Below are positions 22,680 through 35,538 of a stretch of 64,000 nucleotides of DNA, in pieces. The position numbers and the translations under genes are program-made. Within the stretch, counting starts at the first letter, position 1; every line of letters starts with the position of its first letter. Under the pieces are notes generated by a model. The model saw nothing but the letters and a program-made list of their open reading frames with translations. It had not been told where the DNA came from and made no database searches. Origin of the DNA: Kingdonia uniflora (lineage: Eukaryota; Streptophyta; Magnoliopsida; Ranunculales; Circaeasteraceae); contig JACGCM010002300.1 of assembly GCA_014058105.1 (NCBI GenBank), positions 1,728,487 to 1,792,486 on the forward strand. The letters run 5' to 3'.

Positions 22680-23102
22680 ATGGACACAGCATGTAGGCTA
22701 TTCTCTTCAGATTCCGTGATAGAAGACCGTCGTGTGTGCATTAACCCCTCGCAAACCAGCCGAATGGCTCGCTCCAACCTTCCATTGTTGTGTGTTTCTT
22801 CAAATGCTATCACACCCAATCTGAAAAAGAAGAATCTCAAAGCAGATACTAGGGAAACGAAAGCTCTACGCATCTGTCTACTAAAGGGAATTTTAAGAGT
22901 GAAGGGGAGGAGGAGAGCAGTGATCAGAGGAGTTGCAGACCCATGGGTTGCAACTACAAGGTTGAACTTTGCTAGAAACGCAATGGGCATGAAAGCAACC
23001 ATGCTAAGCCCTTTCAAACTCTTAAGCCTTAGAAGAGGTTGGTTTGCTCTGCAGTTTGGATTGAACAAGATGAGTTGTGAATGTGAAGTTTATATTGGAT
23101 GA
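22680..23102 (+). CDS. Unidentified ORF (140 codons), overlapped by an antisense ORF
   Basis: The plus frame starts MDTACRLFSSDS and is rich in Arg and Lys. A minus-strand frame of 133 codons (22667-23068) overlaps it almost completely and is hydrophobic (MVAFMPIAFLAKF). I recognise neither. Two long overlapping open frames in AT-rich sequence suggest that one is, or recently was, coding, but I cannot tell which. No TATA box or splice site was found that decides it. Confidence 0.3.
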   Translation: MDTACRLFSSDSVIEDRRVCINPSQTSRMARSNLPLLCVSSNAITPNLKKKNLKADTRETKALRICLLKGILRVKGRRRAVIRGVADPWVATTRLNFARNAMGMKATMLSPFKLLSLRRGWFALQFGLNKMSCECEVYIG

Positions 23103-23783
23103 AGCTCAAGATTTTTGTCGTAGCTATAAATCTTGAATCCATGCTATAATTTGCCCCCGAACAAAGTATCTCCCCTGCCAGTAAACCATGTAAATAATCT
23201 TTGCCATATGGTTTTGTTAAGAAGACAGAAGTGACCCTCAGAGCGACTAATCCGCGATTGAAATTGAAGGGGTGTAAGGGCCATTTAGGTACGCTCCGTA
23301 TCACAGATGGACCCACCTGATATAAAACACAAAGTACTGGGCCAGGTTTCGCAACTTCCTCGAACCTTCGCTTCTACGACTGCATTGTGATAATGGACAT
23401 CGCACCAGACAACATAAACAACATAAACCAAGGGCTTGGCTGCATTCAAGTGGGCTCGTGTCTATTTCCCACCACTTACTATTTGAAATTTGCAATCTTG
23501 CTTAATAAACTCAGTTATTATCCAAATCAAAAACATGCAGACAAGTAATTGTATTCAAGAATAAATTCAGAGATAAAAAAAAGGTGTCGTGAATTGTGAA
23601 ACAAATTTGCATCCATTCATACACATTGAGATTCACTATTCGATGTGTTGTAGAGCAATTTACTATGCAGATGTACATGAATAATATTTTAGCTCGCTCT
23701 CATCTAGAGAAACATAAAGTTATAAACCACCAACACTGGTTATCTAGAGAAGCTATGATCCTACTACCTAAGCGCAAACTAAG
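23103..23783. other. No gene seen left of element C
   Basis: Short ORFs only. It ends in GGTAC (23784-23788), the left target duplication of C. Confidence 0.55.
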
Positions 23784-23788
23784 GGTAC

Positions 23789-24537
23789 TGTAAGGACTTA
23801 TTTCTAACCCCCATACTGAGTCCGATATGCGAACTCACATAACTCGAGTAAACATACTGATAACCAATCAAGGACTAAACCAAGTAGATCATTATACAGA
23901 CTTCCTCATCTACAACTCGGGGATGACGAAGCATCCAATAAAATCGCACTAAATACTCAAATATCTATCAATAGTTCGAATACACGCGAACACTATTGGA
24001 GATCGCATCGTCATCAACAGTTCGGAGATATCAAAGCAAACTGTGACTTCGCGCTACTAAAGATACTCCTCCACTTGTTGACAGATCGTATGTACGCGAG
24101 CATCACAGGAGATCGTATGAAGCTACAACCAAAGAATGTTAATAGATCCGTTACAAATCAACAAGTATCAAAACGTTACAAAAGTCCACCATGACGACTC
24201 ATCAAAACCTGATATTGTAACGTTTCTCATCAATGTAACCAACGATCATATTATAAGACCTATAAATAAGACTAGATAGCTACGAATCAAGAGGACTGCA
24301 CTGAGAACCTCTAAGAGATCATTTCTACATCTCTCTCTCTCTCTTTGTAATAACTAGCAGTCTAAATATATCTCTCTCTCTCTTTCTAAAATCTTCAGGA
24401 GAGGTCGTGGTTTTTAACCCATTCAAGGGTTTTCCACGCTAAATCTAGTGTTGTTTATTTTCCGTTCATAACTGAACATCCGAGATTTTGAAGGTGTAAG
24501 GCGCTATCTTCGTGCAATACGAAAATATGTTATTACA
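23789..24537 (+). repeat. 5' LTR of element C
   Basis: 749 bp, TGTAAGGACTTATT... to ...TATTACA. A TATA box, TATAAATAAG, lies at 24261-24270. A CT-rich stretch at about 24330-24385 and the conserved U5 follow. It pairs with 37643-38385. Confidence 0.96.
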
Positions 24538-24558
24538 TTTGGCGCCGTCTGTGGGAAC
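24538..24558 (+). other. Primer-binding site of element C
   Basis: TTTGGCGCCGTCTGTGGGAA directly after the LTR. It is identical in A and has one change in B. It would pair with a tRNA ending in CGGCGCCA. Confidence 0.88.
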
Positions 24559-24613
24559 GAAGATTACACTCATCGTTCTCCGATCCAGTCTTCACCACTT
24601 TTATATTTCAAAG

Positions 24614-25834
24614 ATGGCAAATCAAGACAAATCACAACACGCCCTGCCTGACGCTGCTGAAGGAGTGACTGATCTGCGAACGGCTGCGCAAACAGAAACT
24701 GAGCGACGGATGGAGAAACTACTCGCCAGCATGCAGGATACTACAAGCTCGCTATCAGGGCACTACAAGCTCAAATAACGGAAAATCCGAGACAACAAAA
24801 CACTCTGCCGCCACCTCGAGAATATCAGTCCATGATCGCTTGGGGCATCAAGGTAGAAATACCACGCTTCCTCAGATTCAGCAAGAACCAGTCCTGCCTC
24901 GGAGTCACATCAATCCACCATTACCCGCTGGAGGGGTAATAGATCTACCGCCACAAGAGGAGCAAAACAGGGAAAACACCCGAATTTTAGTTTATGACCG
25001 CATGGGAGAAGCAACAGGGGAGCATAATCCTGCGAGAGTCCCAACAACAAGACGTCTCGACAACACCTCACTCCAGAACAGGTGGACAAACGCATCAAAA
25101 AGATCTTAGACGCTCAAACACTCGCCAGCGGGAGGAGTAACTATTCAAGGTTGCAGAAGAGTCTGCTTGCACGGGAGTTGCTAGGCGAATAAGTACCAAC
25201 CAGTTTTCGCACTCCGACGATTCAGAAATACGAAGGGGGGGATCCTGTGGAACACATCCAATAATTTCAAGATTCTTTGGGACCGTATTCCTCCTCTAAC
25301 CACATCCTTTGTCGTCTATTCCCGACCAGCTTAAAAGGCAAACCACTACAATGGTTTCATACACTGGATGAGGGCTCTATCATAACCTTCGAGCAACTTC
25401 GCGAACTGTTCATCAAGAACTACTCGCATAATAAAGACAAGGAGGAAAGTCTTTACTCTTTGTTCAGTCTCAAGCAAGCGCCAGGAGAAAGATTAGAGGT
25501 TTTTACCAGAAAAAATTTCGGGCTAGCTCGAAAGCTCGATAACCTCGGCAAAAAGATCACGATCTCCGCTTTCATCAATGTGTTACTCACAGATGGACGA
25601 GTCAAGGAACATCTGATCCTCAACAAACCACATACGTTAGAAGATATGATGAAAAAGGTCAACAACTTCATCGACCTCGAAAGACTGACAACTGAAAAAC
25701 AAAAACCTCAGCGCATCGCTCTATCTGCCAATGATCATACCGGAGAATGTACTCGCAACAGCAGTAAAGACTATGGAGGCGATAAGAAACGATTCAAGTC
25801 CTATGATAACCAAACTCGCCAAGGACAAAAGTGA
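24614..25834 (+). pseudogene. Element C gag (broken)
   Basis: The start codon is ATG at 24614 (MANQDKSQH). The N-terminal Gln-rich part ends in a stop at 24778. A Pro-rich piece (24840-25109) follows in another frame. The capsid-type domain lies in 25277-25834 (FPTSLKGKPLQWFHTLDE, then QAPGERLEVFTRKNF) and ends at a TGA at 25832, where A still reads through. Gag would form the particle that packages the element RNA in the cytoplasm. Confidence 0.86.
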
Positions 25835-26833
25835 CCAGTTCCACGCCTACCGCAGTTAACAACTACCATTGCCAACATATATCCGCAACTGCAAAAGGAT
25901 GAGCTCTTCAAAAATGCCAATACTCTTCAACCCATACCAAGAAAACCATACTACATTCACCACAAAATCCACCATTATGACACAGAACAATGTTTCGTGT
26001 TAAAACTCCTCCTCTTAAGTATATTTTCACAGGGTCGGATGCTCGAATATATTGTGGACGTAAAAAGTTACAAAGATGGCAACTACAAAGCTGAAATCAC
26101 AGTCGTCCAGACTGAGGAAGGGAATGAGGAGAAACATATGTACTTCATTGAGACTCAGACAGTCAGCCACTCCAATAGTTCCAAACGTAGGCGCGTTGAA
26201 CAATGCCATGATCTAACAATGGTAGATAAAGATGCTCGTTTATTGCTAGAATCCAGCAGCCGACGACCTGGGATTTCTTTCGAAGACGGCGATGTACGTC
26301 ACATCAACTTTCCGCATCACGATGCTCTCGTCATCATGTTAAAAATGAAGAGCATAGTTTTGCATACAATGATGGTAGATACTGGCTGCAGCATCGAACT
26401 ATTATTCCATAGCACGATTGACCAAATGGGTTTGGCGGACAGAGTCGAGCCAAATGACATCAACGTCTCAGGATTCAACGGTTCCAAGGAAGAACGTGTT
26501 GAAAAAATTACACTTCCCATCACGGCCGGACCAGTTACACTTGACGTAGTTTTTTACGTCATCAATACAAAATCCCGTTACCTGGGCATCCTGGGACGAC
26601 CATGGCTGCATAACATGAAAGTTATTCCTTCTACGTATCATCAAGCGCTGCGGTTCGACTGGAAAGGAGAAATCTACGAGATCAAAGGCAGCCAAAAATT
26701 ATCCCGAGCTTGCGATAATACAATTGAAGCCGAGACAACTGCAGCAGCTCTACAGCATTCAGTACCAGCAGAACATCAGCTGCCAAGCACCGAACCAACA
26801 AAATATATCGAGATCAACGGAACACAAAGATGA
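25835..26833 (+). pseudogene. Element C gag C-terminus and aspartic protease
   Basis: After the TGA the frame continues with the knuckle-like region, where the first Cys seen in A (YCIHH) is Tyr (YYIHH). The protease active site reads MVDTGCS (D-T-G intact), followed by VIMLKMKSIVLHT before it and ILGRPWLH after it. The long open part is 25997-26833. It ends in TGA at 26831, before the RT. The protease would cut the Gag-Pol polyprotein. Confidence 0.85.
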
Positions 26834-29149
26834 ACTTATATTGGGACCCTCTTGAGCACGGAGGAACGTTCAGGTCTCATGCAATTCCTTTCAGATAGTC
26901 ACGACGTTTTTGCGTGGACGTTCCACGAAATGCTAAGGATCGATCCAGCCATGGCATGCCACAAGCTCGAGTTGAAAGAGAAGGCAGAACCGGTTAAGCA
27001 GAAGCAACGAACTCTAGCACCAAAAATTTGAGACGAAGTAAACAAAGAGATCGACAAATTGATTGAAGTCGGTTTTATCCGTAAAGCTATTTACCCGGAC
27101 TGGATCTCGAACATCGTCGCAGTTCCAAAGAAAAACGGCAAGATAAAAATTTGCGTCGACTTCACAGATCTCAATCGATACACCCCAAAAGATAGCTTTC
27201 CACTCCCAATCATCAACCATCTGCTCGATTCAACAGCCGGGCACGAACTCCTCTCTATGATGGATGTTGCATCAGGGTACAATCAGATACCGCTTTTCCC
27301 TGAAGATCAAGATAAGACTGCATTCATCACCGAGCAAGGCCTGTATTGCTATAAGGTCATGCCTTTCGGCCTGAAAAATGTTGGCCCTACCTATCAGAGA
27401 TTGATGACGCAAATGTTTAAAGATCAGCTCGGTAAAACAATGGAGGTTTACATCGACGACATGCTTTGCAAGAGTCTCAAGAAAGAAGACCACCTGGCAG
27501 ATCTACAAACAACTTTTACGATCTTGCGAGCTTACAAAATGCGCTTAAATCCTGACAAATGCCAGTTCGGAGTACAATCCGGGAAATTTTTGGGCCAGCC
27601 CATCAGTAAACGAGGAATTGAAGCTGATCCATCACGTATACGAGCCCTCTTGGCTATGCCTTCTTCAAAGACAAAAAAGGATGTTCAGAAACTAGTCGGG
27701 AAGATCGCAGCACTTAACCGATTTGTGTCTAAATTATCAGACAGATGCCGACATCTATTCGATCTGCTTAAACAAGGTACATTACGGGGAAAGTCAAAGA
27801 AGGATCCCGAGATCGAGTGGACGGATAAATGCGAAGCCGTTATCCTCGAACTCAAACAATATTTGGGTAAACCACCAGTTATGAGCACACCAACAGATGG
27901 AGAAGAACTAACAGTTTACTTAGCCGTCACAGATACTTCTCTCAGCTCCGTCCTCCACCGACTCGATAAAAAGACCGAGAAACCAGTCTATTTTATCAGC
28001 AAGACTCTGACCCCTGCGGAAATAAGATACAACAAGATCGAGAAGCTTCTTTTGGCCCTCGTCTACATGTCGCAGAAATTGAAACACTATTTCCAAGCCC
28101 ACGCTGTTCGGGTATTAACGAACTATCCACTCTGTGAAATCTTATCTAAATGCAAAAAATCTCGACATATTCAGCAATGGTCAGTAACACTCGGAGAACA
28201 CGATATCCACTTTGGGCCACGCCACTCTGAGAAAGGTCAGGCTATAACAGATTTTCTAGCTGACTTTCCAGTAGATGATCCTGATTGGGAAGAAGATTGG
28301 GATGAAAACAAAGATGAGCCACTCACAGAACAGCCTGAAGAAAAAACCGATTGGGTAACAAGGAAGGGTTGGCGACTTTTGACGGACGGCTCCGTCGGAC
28401 CAACAGGATCAGGGGTGGGAATTGATCTTATTACTCCTTCCAATGATCGGTTTGAAAAATCCATTCACCTCAATTTTGAAGTAACTAGCAATGCAACAGA
28501 ATATGAGGCACTAATTCATGGCTTGGACATGTCACTCATACTGGGCGTAGCAGAGCTCTTTGTCTACACCGATTCATTACTGATCGTCAATCATCACGCG
28601 GGTATCTATCAAGCCAATGAGAAATTGATTGACTATGCTGCAGTGGTAGAACGAATGAACAAATTTCAGAAAATTTATATGGAACATTTACCAAGGGGAG
28701 AAAATCGGCATTCAGATGCACTCGCTTACCTCGCCGGGGTCCTTGGATCAGAAACTCGCTATTTAAAAACCGACGTCATTTCTAACCCCTGCATTAATGC
28801 CACCGTATCTAACGCCATCAATACTGGGGGCAACGAGGAGATTGGAAGTGATTGGAGACAGCCCTTCATCAGATATATCGGAATTCACAACAAATTCGAT
28901 GGCCCACTCCCAGAAGATCCTACAGAACGACAAAGATTAATCAACAATGCCCGTAGATATATTGTCCGGTACAACCTCCTCTACAAAATAACAGTCACTG
29001 GTTCATACCTCCTCTGTCTATCCGAACGTGAAGCACAACAATTCTTGCACGATCTATACGAAGGCACATGCGGGTCCCATGCCGCAGGACGATCTCTTCC
29101 TAACAAAGCATTAACGCAAGGAATGATCTGGCCTAAGATGAAAGCTTAA
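26834..29149 (+). pseudogene. Element C RT, RNase H, archaeal-type RNase H and integrase start
   Basis: 27059-29149 is open for 696 codons, the longest frame in the window. The RT shows AVPKKNGKIKICVDFTDLN, MPFGLKNVGPTYQ and YIDD at 27449-27460. A degraded gypsy RNase H (YFISKTLTPAE) is followed by a second RNase H: LLTDGS near 28378, TEYEAL, VYTDS and HSDALA give the D-E-D-D set. The start of integrase follows, with LHDLYEGTCGSH. A TGA at about 27029 precedes the open part (A has Arg CGA there), and a TAA at 29147 ends it (A has CAA). Confidence 0.92.
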
Positions 29150-30099
29150 GCGATTGAATACGCACGCAAGTGTGAAGCTTGCCAGCGTCATGGTCCAAAG
29201 ATACGAGCCCCAGGGCTCGAACTACACTCAAGCCAAGTCTCCTGGCCATTCAGACGATGTCTCTCGATCTCCTAGGAGAATTTCCTACAATACCAGGAAA
29301 ACGAAAACATTTGTTGGTCGCTACGGGCTACTTCACTAAATGGGTAGAGGCAGTCCCATTGTGTCGAACACGAGAAGAAGAAGTCATCAGATTCATTTGG
29401 GAGTATATTATCATTCGGTTCGGCAGACCGCATCTTATTAGAATCGATAATGGACTACAGTTCGTTGACTCCAAAGTCGTCGCGTTCCTCAATCAACACA
29501 ATATCATTCACTCCCCTTCAAACCCTTACTATCCTTAAGGAAACGGACAAGCTGAAATTACTAATCGAATGATTGTGGACGGTCTCATGAAACGTTTAGA
29601 TGACAAAAAGGGGAGTTGGGTGAACGAGTTACCACACGTTCTTTGGGCATATCGAACAACTCCAAGAACAGCAACAGGTTGTACTCCATTCTTACTGGCC
29701 TACGGGACGGAAGCCATAATACCCACTCAGTATCATCACCCAATACACGATCACGAGATGACAGATGAAGAAAACGAATTTCAGATCGCATGCAACCTGA
29801 ATATAATCGAAGAAACACGCGAAAGAGCCATTGTCAATCTGGGAAGATATCAGCTTGCTTTATTACGATCTAATAACAAGCGCGTTCGACATCAAGAATT
29901 CAAAATCAAAGACCTCATCCTCAGGGAAATTCCCCAGTATCGCAAAGCGCCTAATGCAGGGAAGTTAGCAGACAATTGGGAAGGTCCTTTCATCGTAACT
30001 GGCACAAGCGGTTTAGGATCTTACGATCTTAGTACACATGATGGAGTGCCTGTACCTAATCTGTGGAATACCCGTCGACTAAAGCTGTATCAAAATTAA
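29150..30099 (+). pseudogene. Element C integrase core and C-terminus (broken)
   Basis: The C-x2-C pair of the zinc domain (KCEACQRHG) follows the TAA. A frameshift near 29200 leads to the catalytic core: D in MSLDLLGEFP, D in IDNGLQF and E in NGQAEIT, so the D-D-E set can be followed. A TAA near 29536 separates the second D from the E. The last part, 29569-30099, is open and ends WNTRRLKLYQN. The integrase would insert the cDNA in the nucleus. Confidence 0.87.
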
Positions 30100-30169
30100 A
30101 CATGCTGTAACTTCATATTTCACTCAATAAAGCAAATTTTCCTCATCATGCTGCAAATCTATTTCAACA

Positions 30170-30870
30170 TCGTACTCGTCTTCGTATGGTTCGTTCAAAT
30201 CGACCTACTACAACAATATCTACTTCATAGCGTACACGCTCTTCGCGGATCACTTATTCGATCTGGCTGAGACACCGTTTAGCTATGCAATATTCAATAC
30301 AGGTCCCATCACGGTTGCTACACTCGAACTATAACTGGAATCTGCTTCATAGCTCTTCAAATACATACACGTTCTCCGAGGATTGCTTATTGAATCAATC
30401 AATTCGATCTGGCGGAGACGCCATTTAGCTATGCAATATTCAATACAGGTCCCATCACAGTCGCTACGCTCAACCTATAACTGGGATCTGCTTCATAGCT
30501 CTTCAAATATATATACGCTCTCCGAGGATCACTTATTGAGCCAATCAATTCGATCTGGCTGAGACGCCAGTTAGCTATGCATTATTCAATACAGGACCCA
30601 TCACAGTCGCCCTGCTCGACCTATAACCGGGATCTGCTTCATAGCTCTTCAACTATATACGCGCTCTACAAGGATCGCTTATTGAGTCATTCAATTCGAT
30701 CTGGCAAAGACGCCACTCAGCTATGCAATATTTAATGTCCCATCACGATCGATCAAATCGACCCATGACAAGAAACCTACATTCACGCTGCCCAAATGGT
30801 CGCTTATTGAGACAATCAATTCGACTTGGCTATAATGCGACCTTCAAATATCGCATTACAATCTTTAGTG
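30170..30870 (+). repeat. 146-bp tandem array downstream of integrase in element C
   Basis: GATCTGG recurs at 30260, 30406, 30552 and 30698 (period 146 bp), and a shorter variant follows at 30823. Units contain GCTATGCAATATTCAATACAG, ATCTGCTTCATAGCTCTTC and CGCTCTCCGAGGATC. It is related to the 157-bp array in element B. Tandem repeats in the 3' region of Tat elements are established and can seed satellites. Confidence 0.95.
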
Positions 30871-31053
30871 TTTTGTTCAGAATAACTTATACACGTTATA
30901 CAGTTCAAACTAACTTACAATATCACATCACTAAATCCCTATATGATCGATCGTTGGATCACCAAATTCGATTATACATAGAGATAACAATAACATTTGA
31001 CTTTTTTTTTCTACAGCAAAGTCATACTTACATTCTGTCTCATTCAAATGGAA

Positions 31054-33465
31054 CTACTGCTCACGCTTTGGGGATACAACATTCAAACTCTCCCCAAACC
31101 CAGATGAAAGTAAGACAAGGGACGGAATAGTCGCATCCACTACAGTAGAAGGTGCATTGAATAATTCTATAACCCTCGGCATCAAATTATCTATATAAGA
31201 TAACCGTGCTTGCTACAAGTCATATTCCATGACATATTCAGTGATAGCAGCCAAGATCTCCTCACGCTCTGTTCGAAATTTCTCTACATCAGCATGCAGC
31301 ATAGCCATAGCACGCAACGTAACGTTTTCCGCAGTCAACATCGTAGCTTCATAGAATTCGGTTTTCACCTTGTTTAGTTTGTCGACAAGCTCTTTACACA
31401 GAGATTTTTTCTCCTGCAGTAGCGAGCCTTTATATTACCTCGTTATCTGCACACTGCGCTCCATCTCCTTCTTCAGACGGTCCAGCTTTATATCTACTTT
31501 CCTCGAATAAGTGATCTCGTTTTCAACGGCGTCCATCATCCTCTGCGACTCTTTATACTTCGCGTGAAGCTCCTCGTACACTTCATTACCTTGAATGCAC
31601 TCCTGCACCAGAGATTGCTTGTCCCAATCAAGAGCAGTGATCCGCGAATTACACTTATCGATGACCTCACGAAACTCTCGTTCTTTCTTGGAACATGCCT
31701 CCTCGTAAGTTTTGGCATGGTCGTTCTTTCTCTGACATGAATCTCGAGCCTCACGCAAATCCCAGTTCAGTTTTTTCAAACGCTCACGCATATAAAGGAT
31801 TTCAGAATCTTGTTTCTTTAAGAGATCCGTATTAGTTGTTATCACCGACTGATGATACAACAGATCATTCTTCTGTTTTTCAATCGTACTTAACAGATCT
31901 AGCACTTGCTAATTCGCAGCCATGGTCTCCAACTTTTTCTTCTTCAGAGATTCTTTCCACTGTTCGAATTCGTTATTAGCAGTCAATATCTCGGCATTCT
32001 TACATGACAACTCTACAGTCACAGCATTTAGCCGACTTTGAAGCTCCAGCATCTCTGACTCCAGCTTTGAATTCAACAACGTCTTTCTTTTAACCGCCAA
32101 CAAACATTGCTGCAACCTAGCAGACAATTTTTTATTTGATGCGGATAGAGAAGCCACGTTTTCATTCTCTTTGTTCTCAACCTAGAAAAGTAGATCACAA
32201 GAGACAATATATATATCAACAGATATTTATTCCTATAAGACATATCATTCTACATGTGTTACAACATCAAGCTATGATACACGAAGGCAACGTACAATCA
32301 AATGTCACAGTCTAGTTGGTTTGTGATCACACATTGCTACCACTAACATCAACTTGCAAAGGTTCATTAAAGATTACGACCTCTTGCGGACTGGTTTGAT
32401 GTCGTGTGTGAGGCAGCAGCTCTTCGACCTCCTCCTCCTCAGAGTCTTCAGCTAGTGATTTTGAGTTTGAAGCTCTCCAACCCTCATCCCTTTTCGCAAA
32501 CCACATATTTTCAACCTTATCGTTCTCTACTTCCACATCTTTACCATAGCTCGAGATATAACGTCAAAATTCATTTTCTACTCTCTCGAGCTCAGACCCA
32601 TAAAATGCGATTACATCGGCCATCTGACATTCGTGGTCCGTAGTAGCAGCACGTTTCCCCCCTTTTGGAGTAATTATCTTCTACAAGTGTGATTGGGATA
32701 CTTGCAAACGTTTTTGTGTATCTAGTAAACGCGTTTCGAACAAGCTCACCCTTTTCTCAGAGTTCTGCAACAGTTTAGCACACTCCACCTTTTCCACCTC
32801 CAGACATGCATTATGACCCTTGAATCGTTCCAGTTCACCACAAGCATGCCTCAGTTCGTTTTTCTAATTCTGTGTGGATCTTTCTATCCTCCTTTTTTAT
32901 ATTGAAGAAAAGAATCCTCATTGCCCTTTACCCCTACAAAAGTCAAGCTCATCAGGCAATGAACCTACACCACCCCATATGATGGATACTCCAGCCCGAG
33001 CTGAGCATCTTTGTGCCTCTCTACTATGGCGATTGCGCGCTTCTTGCGCTAAGAATTTCACCCGAGCAGGGTCCGACACTATGTCTCTCTCGGTCAACAG
33101 TTCTAAGTAGGCCTCCTTCAAACTGCGCTCACTTTCAACCTCGGCCTCAAAGTACAGCGTCAAAGACAATAATGATCTTTGACACTCTAACTTATCACTC
33201 TCATCTACAAATCGCTTATCCTTAAGGGATTTTTAGAGTAAAAGGAACCTATCGGTCTCTTTTCGCAAAATCTCATCCCTCTCAGTTTTTATCTTCCCAT
33301 ATCTACATTGAAGTTCGAATAATTCCTTAAAGGTTTTATCAAAATTTGACTTATGAAGGCGTCTCTCATATTCAAGCTTATTATGTACCTGTTGAGTACG
33401 ATTGATAGAATCCCTTGCTCGACTCAAGACCTTCTCCATCTCGAGCACTTTCCCCCTAAAATGAA
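31054..33465 (-). pseudogene. Antisense coiled-coil gene 2 in element C
   Basis: On the strand opposite to gag-pol, coiled-coil coding runs from an acceptor-like site near 33465 (TTTTAG, then GGGAAAGTGCTCGAG) to a TGA at 32327. It resumes after a clear acceptor (CTTTTCTAG at about 32183) and continues to a TAG at 31054. Typical stretches are KLSARLQQCLLAVKRK, LKKLNWDLREARDSC and RLKKEMERSVQITR, rich in Lys, Glu, Arg and Leu heptads. The second exon is open in one frame except for TAG near 31909, TAA near 31435 and TAG near 31213. It may be a separate gene or the C-terminal half of the gene at 33619-35538. It is opposite to an otherwise unexplained 3' region. Confidence 0.65.
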
Positions 33466-33618
33466 CTACCTCCTACATACAGATCATACATTCACATCAA
33501 AACAACAATATATGAACAACAAGTACATAAATTTCAAAACCTCGTCCAAAACAGTTCTACCACCAATACAAAGGACAAAGTTTGATTAAGTCTCCAGATC
33601 TATACTACAACTACATAA

Positions 33619-35538
33619 TCAAGATTTAGATCCTGCTACCTCCTTGGTCAGATCATCATCCACTGGAGGAGTCGGGATCTGCTCAGCCACTGGAGAAGCA
33701 TCATCCCCTGGGAAGACAATCTCGCCATACTTCCCCGCAAGAGCAAGGCCGACATCCGCTCTGCTCAAACCCCAGGCATAGTAGGCTTGAATCAGCTTAT
33801 TGCGGGCAGCCACAACAATATCAACAGCTTTCTTCGCTTCATCTGCAACCTCTTGCTTTGTAGCAGCAGCGTCCTTCTCGAACTGCTCCCTCTGCAGTAC
33901 CTTCTCTTTCTCGAACTACTCCCTCTGCAACATTTTCTCCTGCTCGAATTGCTCTCGCAAAACAGCTTTGCCTGCATCATGTTGCTGAACAAGTTCAGCA
34001 CGATTCGCAGCAGTTAACTTCAACACCTCCGCGGCTGATTTCCAAGCAACAGAAAGCTGTACCACAGATACAGTAAAACAGTATTACAAGGTTGGATCAT
34101 TATCTGAAAAAGATTTAATCAAATACCACATTACATACCTGAGAAATGCTGGATCGAATTTGAGTATCTAGGCGGATGAGATCATGCGTAGCCAAGTCCA
34201 ACGCCTCCTGCTCCACGGCTTCACGGTTGACACTCTTCGAAGAAGCTCAGATATCTTTCCCAGATTCTTTTTTCTGCTTCTTCAGAGGAGGAGCCATATT
34301 CACATCGGCGGCCACCCCCTCAATACCAACCGGTGGTAGCTGCACTGGTACTATTTGTTTAGAAGGCGGCACCAACTTTTTTATTCTTAGTCGACGAACC
34401 AAGGAGCTCGAAGAACCCACAGCACAGGCAAGAATCTCCATGACATCGGCGTAAGCAGAGCCAGATGCAGCCATAGCTCACTTTTGATGAGCTCGTTGCA
34501 CTTTTTCAACTACAGAGTTAAGCCTCTTCTCCCTGCGAATTCCTAGCTCTCCGAGAACTTTGTCCAATTCGCTCCCTTCTCGACTAACGATGTCGAACAA
34601 ACTTGATGTATCAGGCGCAACTTTTGGTTTAGGCTCTGCCAAAACAGCAACAAAACTATGTTAGCAGATCGCAGTAAGTCGAGAAACAAACTACAGACAT
34701 AATGAAGTCACTTACTCTCGTTAAAACTCTTATATATCAGCTCGAGCGCGGGTTCCCCGGGCACTTGCATATAATTACCCCTCACCATCACAAGATGGTT
34801 GCACCAGGGCCTCCCAGAAGACTCAGAATCAGAGAATTTCGGCCTCGCCGAATCACTAAACTAGTATCCACACTTCCGATCTTTCATATACTTAAACTAA
34901 TAGTATTTCAAGACATCGTCCGCAACGAACTGTCTCGCAATACCACCATCTCTCCACTTCTGATTAAGGACTTCACAAATCCTCGTCATCTCAAAAATAT
35001 TACCATTCAATTGACCAGGGAAACTCATTAGTGCATTTATTACCCTCTTTTGGAAAAAGGTTAGGGGAATATTCAACCCATATGCGACCTGGTTCAAATA
35101 ACAGAGAAATCATTCCTTTACGACCTCTGATCCAGTCCCATTATAATAAACGATATCTATATCATCCCCTATATCCATACTTCTCTTCCAACGATCCTGA
35201 GAAGGCACCAGATAATGCTCTACATTACCACTCGGTCTCACCAGAGTTCTAAAGCACAACCTTGCATTCATCACATAATCCCCCCATTCTCCTTCCAAAC
35301 TCTTTTTATACTATAAAAATTTCTTCGCTACGTCTACATTCTCGGGATACTTAAAAAATTGCCTAGTTTCATCCTCAGCATGCACTCCCACACCCCTCCC
35401 AGAAGACACAGACGGATTATCAGCAATCATCGTACCAATTACCACAGAATCATCCATAGTCCTTTCAGACGATGATGATTCCTCACTACTTGCAGAGACA
35501 ACAAATTTACTGCTGGGTTTCAGATTTTTTGAGCGCAT
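33619..35538 (-). pseudogene. Antisense gene 1 in element C, three exons (Transposase_28-like, nonsense-damaged)
   Basis: Minus-strand exons 35538-34716, 34635-34139 and 34056-33619 join in one frame (phases 1 and 0), starting ATGCGCTCAAAA. The N-terminus is Ser-rich. Then comes a domain with GEWGDYVMNARLCF, YGLNIPLTFFQKRVINAL and CEVLNQKWRDGG, resembling the plant 'putative gypsy-type transposon' (Transposase_28-like) family by layout. A charged linker and coiled coil follow, ending AYYAWGLSRADVGLALAGKY and a TGA. There are about seven in-frame stops (TAG or TGA) but no frameshift, so it was once a gene of about 585 codons. Function unknown. Additional antisense ORFs are known in Tat-type elements. 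Confidence 0.72.

Noticed and set aside
34176..34454. Plus-strand Ser/Cys-rich ORFs (also 33787-34017)
   Set aside because: Shadows of the antisense coiled-coil exons, produced by reading Gln/Glu/Arg-rich codons backwards.
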